Shown here: positions 24,808 to 33,225 of the stretch, one piece after another
Numbering within the stretch: the stretch's first letter is position 1
Layout of the letters: every line of letters begins with the position of its first letter
DNA from: UBA2336 sp036787955
GTDB taxonomy: Bacteria; Bacteroidota; Bacteroidia; Cytophagales; Cyclobacteriaceae
Reading direction: 5' to 3'
Assembly: GCA_036787955.1 (NCBI GenBank)
Contig: DAIQOI010000008.1
Span: 68,410 to 132,409, forward strand
DNA length: 64,000 bases
Position numbers and translations under genes: made by a program
Notes under the pieces: model-generated
The model's database searches: none
What the model was told of the DNA's origin: nothing
The model's input: the letters and a program-made list of their open reading frames with translations, nothing else

Positions 24808-25920
24808 ATGACTATTGGCGTACCGAAAGAAATAAAAAACAACGAAAACCGCGTGGCACTGACACCTGCCGGAACCAAGGAGCTTGTTAAACGCGGTCAT
24901 ACCGTATACATCGAAAAATCGGCTGGTGTGGGAAGCGGTTTTACCGATGACGACTACATCCAGGCGGGCGCCAGTATACTTGACACCGCAGCGCAGGTGT
25001 TCGACAAAGCGGAAATGATTATTAAGGTAAAGGAGCCTATTGAACAGGAATATAAGCTCATCAAAAAAGAACAACTGGTTTTTACCTATTTTCACTTTGC
25101 ATCTTATGAGCCGCTTACACGCGCCATGATGGAAAGCGGAGCTGTATGCCTGGCCTATGAAACGGTAGAACGGGCCGATGGCAGCCTGCCGCTGCTCATA
25201 CCCATGTCGGAAGTGGCCGGGCGCATGGCCGTGCAGGAAGGCGCCAAATACCTGGAGAAGCCTCTTAAAGGCAGGGGTATCCTATTAGGAGGTGTGCCTG
25301 GGGTAAAGCCTGCTAAAGTATTGATTCTTGGCGGTGGCGTTGTGGGTACCAATGCCGCCAAAATTGCCGCAGGCATGGGCGCTGATGTTACCATTCTGGA
25401 TGTAAATATCAACCGGCTGCGCTATCTGGATGACGTGATGCCAAAAAATGTGCACACCATGGTATCGAACGAATATGTGATACGCGAGCTGGTACGCGAT
25501 GCCGATTTAATAATTGGCGGGGTGCTGATACCGGGTGCAAAAGCCCCCAAACTAATAACACGCGACATGCTAAAAACCATGAGACCGGGAACTGTACTGG
25601 TAGATGTGGCAGTTGACCAGGGAGGTTGCATTGAAACCTGTACCCCCACCACCCATGAAAATCCGACTTACATAATTGATGATGTAGTTCATTATTGCGT
25701 GGCCAATATGCCTGGAGCTGTCCCCTACACCTCTACACTCGCACTTACCAATGCCACCTTGCCCTATGCTATTAAACTGGCCAACATGGGTTGGAAAAAA
25801 GCCTGTCAGGAAAGTGCAGAACTGCGCCTTGGGCTCAATGTAATGTTTGGAGAAGTGGTGTACAAAGGCGTAGCCGATGCGTTTAACCTGCCTTACACGG
25901 ATGTAAAAAAATTTCTCTGA
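24808..25920 (+). CDS. ald: Alanine dehydrogenase
   Basis: NAD-dependent, reversible oxidative deamination of L-alanine to pyruvate and ammonia. 370 residues, the normal length. The start MTIGVPKEIKNNENRVALTP is characteristic, with the catalytic Lys in MIIKVKEP, His in YFHFAS, the Rossmann loop ILGGGVVGTNAAKIA, and VDQGGCIET near the nicotinamide site. Its own promoter is visible at 24754-24784. It is divergent from the E1 fusion gene, which also makes or uses pyruvate-type oxo acids, but no regulatory link is visible. Confidence 0.96.
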   Translation: MTIGVPKEIKNNENRVALTPAGTKELVKRGHTVYIEKSAGVGSGFTDDDYIQAGASILDTAAQVFDKAEMIIKVKEPIEQEYKLIKKEQLVFTYFHFASYEPLTRAMMESGAVCLAYETVERADGSLPLLIPMSEVAGRMAVQEGAKYLEKPLKGRGILLGGVPGVKPAKVLILGGGVVGTNAAKIAAGMGADVTILDVNINRLRYLDDVMPKNVHTMVSNEYVIRELVRDADLIIGGVLIPGAKAPKLITRDMLKTMRPGTVLVDVAVDQGGCIETCTPTTHENPTYIIDDVVHYCVANMPGAVPYTSTLALTNATLPYAIKLANMGWKKACQESAELRLGLNVMFGEVVYKGVADAFNLPYTDVKKFL

Positions 25921-25926
25921 AAGTTT

Positions 25927-26370
25927 TCAGGTAAAAAACGGGATATCAGCCAGTGCGGTTAAACGACCCAAACTGTAATCTGCCTGATAGCAGTAATGCA
26001 TTAACCCATTGGTCAGTAAAATATAATGAGCCCGAAGTGCCATATTGTATTGTGCCACCTGCATGGCCGATTCTTCCGTAATTTTCACATCGGGGGCTTT
26101 GCATTCGGCCACCATCCAGTGCCTGCCATACCGGTCGAAGATGAGCACATCGGCCCGCCTGGGCATGTTGTTGAATGATACCGCGAATTCAACCTGCATA
26201 AGCGCACGGGGACAATTCCGTTCTTCTATCAGAAAATTCACCAGGTGCTGCCGCACCCATTCTTCGGGAGTAAGTGCTACCTGCTTCTTCCTTATCCGAT
26301 CAAAAATCCATAGTTTGCCCGAGTGGCTTGTTATTTGAAACGTATATTGAGGAAAGTTTAATTTTTGCAC
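25927..26370 (-). CDS. HsdR N-terminal-like nuclease domain protein, stand-alone
   Basis: 147 residues corresponding to the N-terminal restriction-endonuclease-like domain of type I HsdR. The PD-(D/E)xK core is readable: an early Glu in MQVEFAVSF, RRADVLIFDRYGRHWMVAECKAP supplying Asp and ExK (ECK), then the QVAQYN helix. No helicase or methylase follows, so this is not a restriction system. Such single-domain proteins are widespread in Bacteroidota with unknown role, possibly DNA repair or nuclease activity. Its 5' end lies about 20 bases from the divergent AMP nucleosidase ATG at 26391. Confidence 0.85.
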   Translation of the reverse strand: MQKLNFPQYTFQITSHSGKLWIFDRIRKKQVALTPEEWVRQHLVNFLIEERNCPRALMQVEFAVSFNNMPRRADVLIFDRYGRHWMVAECKAPDVKITEESAMQVAQYNMALRAHYILLTNGLMHYCYQADYSLGRLTALADIPFFT

Positions 26371-26390
26371 GCTGTAAATTACACCGACTT

Positions 26391-27161
26391 ATGAAGACAA
26401 AACAGGAAATCGTTGAAAACTGGCTGCCCCGATACACAGGCCAGCCGCTGGACCAGTTCGGGCAATATATATTACTTACCAATTTTGACAATTACGTCAA
26501 ACTGTTTGCCGAGTGGCACAACGTTCCGGTTAATGGTTTGGACCGCCCCATGCGCAACGCCACTGCCGAAGGCATCACCATCATTAACTTTGGGATGGGT
26601 AGCCCCAATGCAGCAACCATTATGGACTGCCTGAGCGCCATTAAACCCAAGGCCGCGCTGTTTTTAGGAAAATGTGGTGCGCTGAAAAAGAAAAATGACA
26701 TAGGCGATTTCATCCTTCCTATCGCAGCCATACGTGGCGAGGGTACCAGCAATGATTACATGCCACCCGAAGTACCTGCCTTGCCGGCATTTGCCCTGCA
26801 GAAAGCCATTTCCACTACCATCCGCGATTATAACCAGGATTACTGGACGGGCACCGTGTACACCACCAACCGCAGGGTTTGGGAGTGGGATGAGAAATTT
26901 AAAATCTACCTGAGGAAAATCCGCGCACAGGCCATTGATATGGAAACCGCCACTATCTTCACCACAGCTTTTAAAAATAAAATACCAGCTGGGGCATTGT
27001 TGCTGGTTTCCGATCAACCTATGATACCCGAAGGAGTAAAGACCGAGGCCAGCGACCGCGTAGTTACACAAAACTACGTTGAACTGCATTTAAAAATAGG
27101 TATTGATTCGCTGAAGCAACTCATCAACAATGGCATAACGGTTAAGCATCTGCGTTACTAA
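26391..27161 (+). CDS. amn: AMP nucleosidase, short bacteroidotal type
   Basis: Hydrolyses AMP to adenine and ribose 5-phosphate. 256 residues containing the nucleoside-phosphorylase/MTAN fold with GMGSPNAATIMD (phosphate/ribose site), KCGALKKKNDIGDFILP, and AIDMETATIFT, where the Met-Glu contacts the ribose. It lacks the extra N-terminal domain of E. coli Amn (484 residues), as is usual in this phylum. The ATG at 26391 is chosen because the longer frame runs back through the divergent nuclease gene. Its stop overlaps the convergent MFS gene by four bases. Confidence 0.9.
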   Translation: MKTKQEIVENWLPRYTGQPLDQFGQYILLTNFDNYVKLFAEWHNVPVNGLDRPMRNATAEGITIINFGMGSPNAATIMDCLSAIKPKAALFLGKCGALKKKNDIGDFILPIAAIRGEGTSNDYMPPEVPALPAFALQKAISTTIRDYNQDYWTGTVYTTNRRVWEWDEKFKIYLRKIRAQAIDMETATIFTTAFKNKIPAGALLLVSDQPMIPEGVKTEASDRVVTQNYVELHLKIGIDSLKQLINNGITVKHLRY

Positions 27162-28483
27162 GCGCGTTGTGCAAGAGGTACGCGTATATGCACCGAACGA
27201 ACGCGATGCAGAAAAATTAATCCGATGACAAAATAAATTGCCAGAGCCAGTGCGCTGTAACGCATATTTCCGGTAAGCTGATGCACCAAACCGTAAGAAA
27301 AAGTACCCAAAACTATGCTCAGGTTGTAGGTAACATCATAGAAACTAAAGTACGAGGCATGATCGACTGTATGAGCCGGTAGCAGCTTAGCATAAGTAGC
27401 CCGTGAAAGCGACTGGATCCCACCCATGATGGTACCAACCACTACTGCCAGTATATAAAAATGGTATGCTTTTGAAATGAAGTAGGCCGAGAAGCAAACC
27501 AGTATCCACAAAGCCAGCATCAGCGTGAGTGTATAAGAATTTCCTTTTCTCCGCGACATCTTGGCAAAAAACCATGCCCCTGCTGCCGCCACCAGCTGGA
27601 TAAGCAAAATGGTAGCAATGAGGTTCTGGGCCGGCAACTGAAGCACATCGGTACCGAAAAGCGTGGCCAGGTACATTACAGTCTGCACCCCCATGTTAAA
27701 AAAGAAAAAGGAGGTAAGGTACTTTTTCAGGTCGGGGTTGTGTTTTAATTCTCGCCAAACCTTCAGAATCTCTTCGTAACCCATTTTCCATATACGGGTT
27801 GTTTTTATTCCCACTGAATTTTCGGGCAACTTCCTGAACGACCACCAGGCAAAACCCATCCACCACACCCCTACCAGCAGAAAACTGAAGCGCGTGGCAT
27901 GACCTTCAGAGCCAAAACCAAACCACTGCGGATTGAGAATAAGAATCAAACAGGCTATCATCAGAATAACGCTGCCGTAATAACCCATGGAATAACCCCT
28001 GGCACTCACCTCATCGAGCCGGTCTTCTGTAACAATTTCGGGCAGAAAGGCATCGTAAAACACCAGGCTCCCGGAATAACCGATGCTGGCCATGACAGAA
28101 CAGAATATACCCCAGTACAGCGTTTCAATATCTTTGAAAAAGTACAGGCCAATGCAGGCCATACTGCCCATCATTACAAACAGCTGCATGAATTGCTTTT
28201 TTCTTCCCGTGTAATCGGAGATTCCTGACAACAAAGGCAGTATAGCAGCCACTATTAGAAATGAAAATGACAAGGCATAAGAATACAGCACGGAATTTTT
28301 GAGCGTATAGCCAAAAAACGTTACCGATTCATTCCCTTCACGCGTAACAGCCACGGCTTTATAATATACAGGGAATATAGCCGAGGTAATAACAAGCGAA
28401 TAGACCGAGTTTGCCCAGTCGTACATGCACCAGGCGCGCACGGTGGCGGGATTATTTTTCAGGATTTTGTCGGGTTCAAGCAT
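27158..28483 (-). CDS. MFS transporter, UMF1/Atg22-like
   Basis: 441 residues with about 12 transmembrane helices. The start RAWCMYDWANSVYSLVI is the hallmark of the UMF1/vacuole effluxer Atg22-like branch of the major facilitator superfamily, and MGGIQSLSRATYAKLLP matches its central loop. Fungal Atg22 exports amino acids from vacuoles; the substrate of the bacterial forms is unknown. It lies just after the terminator of the exb operon and so must have a promoter inside that region or be reached by read-through. Convergent four-base overlap with the AMP nucleosidase gene. Confidence 0.88.
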   Translation of the reverse strand: MLEPDKILKNNPATVRAWCMYDWANSVYSLVITSAIFPVYYKAVAVTREGNESVTFFGYTLKNSVLYSYALSFSFLIVAAILPLLSGISDYTGRKKQFMQLFVMMGSMACIGLYFFKDIETLYWGIFCSVMASIGYSGSLVFYDAFLPEIVTEDRLDEVSARGYSMGYYGSVILMIACLILILNPQWFGFGSEGHATRFSFLLVGVWWMGFAWWSFRKLPENSVGIKTTRIWKMGYEEILKVWRELKHNPDLKKYLTSFFFFNMGVQTVMYLATLFGTDVLQLPAQNLIATILLIQLVAAAGAWFFAKMSRRKGNSYTLTLMLALWILVCFSAYFISKAYHFYILAVVVGTIMGGIQSLSRATYAKLLPAHTVDHASYFSFYDVTYNLSIVLGTFSYGLVHQLTGNMRYSALALAIYFVIGLIFLHRVRSVHIRVPLAQRA

Positions 28484-28488
28484 CTTAC

Positions 28489-28518
28489 AAAAAAACCCTG
28501 CTTTCGGCAGGGCTTTTT
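28489..28518 (-). terminator. Terminator of the exbB-exbD operon (bidirectional form)
   Basis: CCCTGC/GCAGGG stem (28496-28501 with 28507-28512), five-base loop, with a run of seven A on the left (T-run on the minus strand) and CTTTTTG on the right. It lies 17 bases after the last exbD stop and just before the MFS start. Confidence 0.85.
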
Positions 28519-28534
28519 GTTTTAGGGTTGTTCG

Positions 28535-28999
28535 TTAATTTTCAACCCTGCGCTGCTGTGTAGAATACAAAAGCAGGCGGGCGTTGGCTTTGCGCAACTC
28601 GGTTTCCACATCGGCTATGATGCCGCGTTTTACATCGCTGTCCACCTTCATGGATACCGTGAGCTGGTCGCGTTCGAACTCATTGAGCTTGGCTTTTTCG
28701 GAGTTAACCCATTGGATCACATCTTTCGGCTCAATGAACACATCATTGACCTGAATCTTAGGTTCCTTGCCCCACAGGTCGGTCTTTTTGGGTTCACCAA
28801 TATACATATAGGCCACCAGTGACTTGCGGGCCAGTTTTTTCAGCTGCGTTGCTTCGGGAAGATTTTGCTTCACATTGATAGACGTATCGCGCAACACGGT
28901 TGTCACCATAAAGAAGAAGAGGAGCATAAACACCACATCAGGCATGGACGAGGTGGGAATTTCCTGCTTTACGGCTACTTTTTTCTTAAATTTTGACAT
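28535..28999 (-). CDS. exbD: ExbD/TolR family protein (second)
   Basis: 154 residues: short cytoplasmic tail, one transmembrane helix (about 20-38) with the essential proton-carrying Asp in SSMPDVVFML (D21), then a periplasmic domain. Works with ExbB to turn proton flow into force on TonB or another envelope partner. Together with the preceding ExbD it makes a two-ExbD set, common in Bacteroidota. Two bases separate it from the first exbD. The periplasmic domains of the two ExbD proteins differ strongly, implying different partners or a heteromer (inference). Confidence 0.9.
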   Translation of the reverse strand: MSKFKKKVAVKQEIPTSSMPDVVFMLLFFFMVTTVLRDTSINVKQNLPEATQLKKLARKSLVAYMYIGEPKKTDLWGKEPKIQVNDVFIEPKDVIQWVNSEKAKLNEFERDQLTVSMKVDSDVKRGIIADVETELRKANARLLLYSTQQRRVEN

Positions 29000-29001
29000 G
29001 G

Positions 29002-29586
29002 TTATCCTCCTACTTTAGTGGGTTCTGCAATGGAAAGGTTCATCGGAATTTCAATGCTACCATCCGGGCGCCTTTTACGCCCAAGGTCATAGAGTTTCCT
29101 GTTTTCAGGGTCATTCAGATCGGACGAAAGATCGAGCCATTTTTTCACTGACACTCCTGCATTCTCAGCATATATCTGATAATACGCTGCCTGAATCGCA
29201 TCCAGTATCTCAATGAATTTTTTATGGCTGGTGCCGCGGTCTGTTTTATAAGACACTATGGCTTTTTCCGGATTATCCGAAGACGTTGGATCGGCCCCGT
29301 AGTTCAGGATAAACTTTTTTATTTTTTCGGTTAGTTCATCCGGGGTTCCGGTAAACGGCTCACCTTCCACCAGGACATTATCAAATGAATTGACCTGAAT
29401 TTTAAACAGGTTCCGCTCCTGGATTTTTATATCCATGTCGGGCGGCAACGCCTCTGGTGGTGGCGGCAGCAGGATACTCAAACCTTTATCGTTTGCCACT
29501 GTAGTGGTTACCAGAAAGAACACCAGCAGCAGGAAGGCGATATCGGCCATGGAGGCACTGGGAATTTCAGGAACGGGTCGAGGCAT
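29002..29586 (-). CDS. exbD: ExbD/TolR family protein (first)
   Basis: 194 residues with the transmembrane Asp in SMADIAFLLLVF (D14) and a longer periplasmic part than its neighbour. The periplasmic domain has an acidic and Pro-rich linker (LPPPPEALPPDMD, about 40-52). Expressed as the third gene of the exbB operon; its ATG shares a base with the stop of the small membrane protein gene upstream. The role is force transfer in an ExbB-driven motor; the TonB-like partner is not in this window. Confidence 0.9.
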   Translation of the reverse strand: MPRPVPEIPSASMADIAFLLLVFFLVTTTVANDKGLSILLPPPPEALPPDMDIKIQERNLFKIQVNSFDNVLVEGEPFTGTPDELTEKIKKFILNYGADPTSSDNPEKAIVSYKTDRGTSHKKFIEILDAIQAAYYQIYAENAGVSVKKWLDLSSDLNDPENRKLYDLGRKRRPDGSIEIPMNLSIAEPTKVGG

Positions 29587-29960
29587 TATTTAAACGCTTT
29601 ATTTATCTCCGAATAAATTAATCCCACTACGGCTATTCCCGAAATCAGGTAGAACAAGGTAAGGCCGGCACCTACAAGCTTGGAAGTAGACTCGGTAATA
29701 CCTTTCGCTGCCTGTTCGGGTGTTACATCACTGCCAGTCAGCGCATAGGAAACTGCAAACAGGGCCACCATGATGAGGATGGCTATGAGGGGTTTCTTCA
29801 GCTCCCCGGGCGACTTGACCGCGTTCAGCAAGGGCAACACTATGGCTGAGGCAATAGCGGTTATGAACAATACATAACCGATGTACAGACCTGCATCAAC
29901 CGAGGTTAAAGAGGCCACAACAATGCCGACCATTATGAGAATAACTATAAATCCTCTCAT
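29586..29960 (-). CDS. Small membrane protein of the exb operon, unknown function
   Basis: 124 residues with four predicted hydrophobic helices (about 4-20, 25-45, 57-73, 98-117). No family is recognised by motif. It is placed between exbB and the two exbD genes with very short gaps (9 bases before, one-base overlap after), an arrangement that recurs in Bacteroidota as far as I recall. An accessory subunit of the motor is the simplest inference. Confidence 0.75.
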   Translation of the reverse strand: MRGFIVILIMVGIVVASLTSVDAGLYIGYVLFITAIASAIVLPLLNAVKSPGELKKPLIAILIMVALFAVSYALTGSDVTPEQAAKGITESTSKLVGAGLTLFYLISGIAVVGLIYSEINKAFK

Positions 29961-29969
29961 GATGATGGT

Positions 29970-30707
29970 TTATTTTTGGGATACCAGTTTGTGTTTCACG
30001 AGCAAATCAACAAGTGCAATAGATGCATCTTCCATGTTGTTTACCAGTGAATCGATTTTCGAAACCAGGTAGTTGTAAAATACCTGGAGCACCATACCTA
30101 CTATCAGCCCCCCTACCGTAGTGATAAGGGCCACTTTCATACCACCGGCCACGATGTTGGGCGATATGTCACCGGCTGCTTCGATATCGGAGAAAGCCTG
30201 CACCATACCTACCACCGTACCGAAGAAACCGAGCATGGGACCCAGGGCAATAAACAGCGAAATCCAGATTAATCCGCGTTCCAGCTTACCCATTTCAACT
30301 CCCCCATACGATACGATTGACTTTTCTACCATTTCAATACCTTCGGAATAACGCATGAGGCCTTGTGTAAATATGGAAGCAACAGGTCCGCGGGTATTTC
30401 GGGTTACTTCCAGCGCAGCGTTGACTCCGCCTTTCGAAAGCGCATCTTCTATCTGCGCTAACAGCTTTTTGGTATTGGTGGTGGCAAGGTTCAATGTGAT
30501 AATTCTTTCAATACTAAATGCCAATCCAAGAATCAAACAGATCAGAACCGGGGTCATGAAGCGCACATCCCCTTCAATAAACTTTTCTTTCAAAACCTGA
30601 TGGAAGGAAGGACCTTCTGAAGCAGGTTGTGTACCTTCGGTGGACTGGGCAAAGGCTGCTACAGCCAGAACCCCGGACAAAGCCAGAATAGCGAGTAATT
30701 TTTTCAT
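29970..30707 (-). CDS. exbB: MotA/TolQ/ExbB proton channel protein
   Basis: 245 residues. A cleavable signal-like segment (1-21) is followed by three helices with the ExbB signature FGTVVGMVQAFSDIEAAGD (about 160-180) and VGGLIVGMVLQVFYNYLV. It forms the pentameric channel that, with ExbD, uses the proton gradient to energise TonB-dependent transport or a related machine. First gene of a four-gene leftward operon. A -7 box at 30741-30748 lies 34 bases upstream. Confidence 0.93.
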   Translation of the reverse strand: MKKLLAILALSGVLAVAAFAQSTEGTQPASEGPSFHQVLKEKFIEGDVRFMTPVLICLILGLAFSIERIITLNLATTNTKKLLAQIEDALSKGGVNAALEVTRNTRGPVASIFTQGLMRYSEGIEMVEKSIVSYGGVEMGKLERGLIWISLFIALGPMLGFFGTVVGMVQAFSDIEAAGDISPNIVAGGMKVALITTVGGLIVGMVLQVFYNYLVSKIDSLVNNMEDASIALVDLLVKHKLVSQK

Positions 30708-30740
30708 AGTTTAAGGTTTAAGTATATCCTTTGAAGACGC

Positions 30741-30748
30741 CAAAATTA
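30741..30748 (-). promoter_or_regulatory. -7 element of the exb operon
   Basis: Minus-strand TAATTTTG, an exact TAnnTTTG box, 34 bases before the exbB ATG. No TTTG is visible at the -33 distance, so the assignment is moderate. Confidence 0.45.
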
Positions 30749-30951
30749 AAGGTTTTGTGAATTTAACTAACTTTTTTAAAAAAATTTTCTACTGACGGCC
30801 ATTTGCCCGATTTTATGCTGTGTCCATACCTCCGAGCTAAAAAGTTGAGGTTTTGAAAAGCGGTAATATGATTATTTTTCAGGCTAATAAGGTGATGGAT
30901 AGTGAGGTGGACGGCTTTAATTTTTTTGCGTTACTTTGCAATCCATTTTAC

Positions 30952-31040
30952 GGAGAGGTGTCCGAGTGGTTGAAGGAGCACGCCTGGAAAGTGTGTATCC
31001 CGTGCAAGCGGGATCGCGGGTTCGAATCCCGCTCTCTCCG
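30952..31040 (+). tRNA. tRNA-Ser (anticodon GGA)
   Basis: Class II tRNA with acceptor GGAGAGG/TCTCTCC, discriminator G, D-arm TCCGAGTGGTTGAAGGAGC, anticodon loop with GGA at 30986-30988, long variable arm (CCCGTGCAAGCGGG) and T-arm GCGGG-TTCGAAT-CCCGC. The CCA end is not encoded (CAG follows). Reads UCC and UCU. It stands alone in a 350-base stretch between exbB and the asparaginase gene. Confidence 0.96.
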
Positions 31041-31057
31041 CAGCCCTTGTTAAGGTG

Positions 31058-32116
31058 TCAGGGTATCAGCTCGCCTGCGAGATTTTCGCTTAGTTTCTGC
31101 TTTACGTCATTCAGTTCATATTTGGCCAACAACACCATCAGCTTGGTTACAGCGGCCTCTGTGGTCATATCGGCTCCTCCTATTACGCCTATGTGCTGAA
31201 GTTCGCGGCTGGTTTGGTAACGTCCCTGCACCACCCTGCCGCCGGGGCATTGTGAAATATTCACCACAATCAGCCCACCTTCAATGGCTTTACGAAGGGC
31301 ATCAATAAGCCAGTTATCACTGGGGGCATTCCCTGCACCATAGGTTTCCAGAACAAGCGCCCGCAGGCCATGCACCTGCAAAACACCCTGAACCACTTCC
31401 GGTGTAATGCCGGGAAAAAGCCTGAGCAATGCAATGCGGTTGTCGAGTTTATCATTTACAACCAAGGGCTTATCCGGATAAGGCCGGATGGCATTGTAGT
31501 TATAGTCAATTTTAACTCCGGCTTTCGCCAAAGGCGGGTAGTTTCCGGAGTCAAAGGCATCGAACTGCATGGATTCAACTTTTCGCGACCGGTTGCCACG
31601 CAATAGCTGATAATCGAAATAGATACACACTTCAGGCACCACCGGCCGGCCATTCTCCGAAGCCGAGGCTATCTCCAACGCGGTAATGAGATTTTCACGG
31701 GCATCTGAACGCGGGTCGCTTACCGGCAACTGCGCTCCGGTAAGGATAACCGGTTTGGCAAGGTTTTCGAGCATGAAACTTAATGCCGAAGCCGTATAGG
31801 CCATGGTGTCTGTGCCGTGCAGTATCACAAAGCCGTCATGGTTGTGGTAATGCTTCCGGATCTCCTCTGCTATAGCCTTCCAGTGATCCGGCTTAATATT
31901 CGATGAGTCTATTGGCTTTTGAAATGAGCTTACAGAAAACGACAACCCCATATTGCGCACTACGGGCAGGTGCTCCAGTATGCTTTCGAAGTCGAAAGGC
32001 ACCAGTACACCTTCCGTTGTATACGTCATCCCAAAAGTACCTCCGGTATAAATTATGAACAGGCGGGCACGTGGTTTACCGGCACTTTCTATATGTATGA
32101 CTTTTTCAGCAAACAT
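31058..32116 (-). CDS. ansA: Type I (cytoplasmic) L-asparaginase
   Basis: Hydrolyses L-asparagine to aspartate and ammonia. 352 residues from the ATG at 32116; the first active-site Thr is in IYTGGTFGM and the second in LHGTDTMAYTASAL, with SDARENL and GGRVVQGRY further on. There is no signal peptide, in agreement with the type I cytoplasmic form. The ATG lies inside the tatD gene (11-base overlap), making it the last gene of a tightly packed leftward operon. The frame opens further upstream, but that lies within tatD. Confidence 0.93.
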   Translation of the reverse strand: MFAEKVIHIESAGKPRARLFIIYTGGTFGMTYTTEGVLVPFDFESILEHLPVVRNMGLSFSVSSFQKPIDSSNIKPDHWKAIAEEIRKHYHNHDGFVILHGTDTMAYTASALSFMLENLAKPVILTGAQLPVSDPRSDARENLITALEIASASENGRPVVPEVCIYFDYQLLRGNRSRKVESMQFDAFDSGNYPPLAKAGVKIDYNYNAIRPYPDKPLVVNDKLDNRIALLRLFPGITPEVVQGVLQVHGLRALVLETYGAGNAPSDNWLIDALRKAIEGGLIVVNISQCPGGRVVQGRYQTSRELQHIGVIGGADMTTEAAVTKLMVLLAKYELNDVKQKLSENLAGELIP

Positions 32117-32882
32117 GGTTAAAGAGATCGAGTGCGTTTCGGGTAGTGGTACTACGCAGCATGGCGGTTGTGGTACCATAAAATCCGGCTACCTTTTCGG
32201 CCACCTGGATGAGGTAGGCCGGGACATTGCGCCGGCCGCGGTATGGCACCGGTGCAAGATACGGGCTATCTGTTTCGAGTATAATCTTTTCAACGGGTAC
32301 CTGTGGCAGCACTTTGTCGAGCCCTGCATTTTTAAAAGTAGCCACACCGCCAATGCCAAGGTAAAAGCCCAGTTGCAAAATGCGCCGGGCCTGTTGCAGC
32401 GATCCGGAAAAGCAATGAAACACGCCGGTCAGTGAGCCATCCTGCAGTTGTTCCAATAATTCGAGTGTTTCATCCAGCGACTGACGACAATGTATAACCA
32501 GCGGAAGTTTCAACTTTTTGGCCCATGCTGCCTGCACCCTGAAGGCTTCCAGCTGCTGGTCCCAGTAAGTGGTATCCCAATACCGGTCGGTGCCCATCTC
32601 GCCAATGGCGATAAAAGGTTGTTTAGTTAACCAGGATTCTATGGTATACAATTGTTGCTGCACGGTACCTCTTACCGAGCAGGGATGAAGTCCTATCATG
32701 GGGTAGCAGGTATCGGGAAACTGTTGCCCGGTTGCGAGCATCGCCTCGATAGAATTTTCATCAATATTGGGCATAAGTATTTTTTCAACCCCTGACTCGC
32801 GTGCCTGTTGAATCACCGCCTGGCGGTCGGTATCAAACTCAGGCAGGTAGATGTGGGCGTGGGTATCAATAAAATAGTGCAT
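32106..32882 (-). CDS. tatD: TatD family metal-dependent hydrolase (DNase)
   Basis: 258 residues, amidohydrolase-type TIM barrel. Metal ligands are visible: DTHAHIYLPEFD (HxH), Glu in GEMGTD, His in VIHCRQS, HCFSGS, and the final Asp in LETDSPYLAP. TatD proteins act as 3'-5' DNases or related hydrolases and are not part of Tat export. It overlaps dgkA by 17 bases at its start and ansA by 11 at its end. Confidence 0.92.
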   Translation of the reverse strand: MHYFIDTHAHIYLPEFDTDRQAVIQQARESGVEKILMPNIDENSIEAMLATGQQFPDTCYPMIGLHPCSVRGTVQQQLYTIESWLTKQPFIAIGEMGTDRYWDTTYWDQQLEAFRVQAAWAKKLKLPLVIHCRQSLDETLELLEQLQDGSLTGVFHCFSGSLQQARRILQLGFYLGIGGVATFKNAGLDKVLPQVPVEKIILETDSPYLAPVPYRGRRNVPAYLIQVAEKVAGFYGTTTAMLRSTTTRNALDLFNHVC

Positions 32883-33225
32883 GCAGTCGTGGTGCGAAAA
32901 TAAGTAAACCTGTTACAACGGCAACGATGGCGGTAATAAGGGTGGCACCCGCTGCCACATCTTTTATTCTGCGTGCCCTTTCACTATAAGCCGGCTCTAT
33001 CCAGTTCACCAGTTCTTCGGCCACCGTGTTGAACAGTTCGGATGCCAGAACCTGCCCGATGACCAGCAATACCACACACCATTCGATAACGGTTATGTGG
33101 CACCACATACCAGCCACCATAACCAGCACAGCTATGCCGACATGTATCCGTAAGTTGGGCTGTGATTTCCAGGCCTGGGCCAAACCTGCGCAGGCATGCT
33201 TTACACTATCTATAAACCTTTTCAT
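32866..33225 (-). CDS. dgkA: Diacylglycerol/undecaprenol kinase family protein
   Basis: 119 residues, three transmembrane helices. The DgkA signature is recognisable as ELFNTVAEELVNWI...IKDVAAGATLI (about 66-100), a variant of the usual ENTAIE...KD.AAGAVL. Gram-positive-type members phosphorylate undecaprenol, recycling the cell-wall lipid carrier, which suits the surrounding polysaccharide and MurG-like genes (inference). The frame is open far upstream (to 33579), but that is the overlapping glycosyltransferase; the ATG at 33225 starts MKRFIDSVKHACAG as the family does. Confidence 0.88.
   Translation of the reverse strand: MKRFIDSVKHACAGLAQAWKSQPNLRIHVGIAVLVMVAGMWCHITVIEWCVVLLVIGQVLASELFNTVAEELVNWIEPAYSERARRIKDVAAGATLITAIVAVVTGLLIFAPRLHALFY

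Noticed and set aside
25927..26370. Type I restriction-modification system
   Set aside because: Only the HsdR N-terminal-like domain is present; there is no HsdM, HsdS or helicase part nearby.
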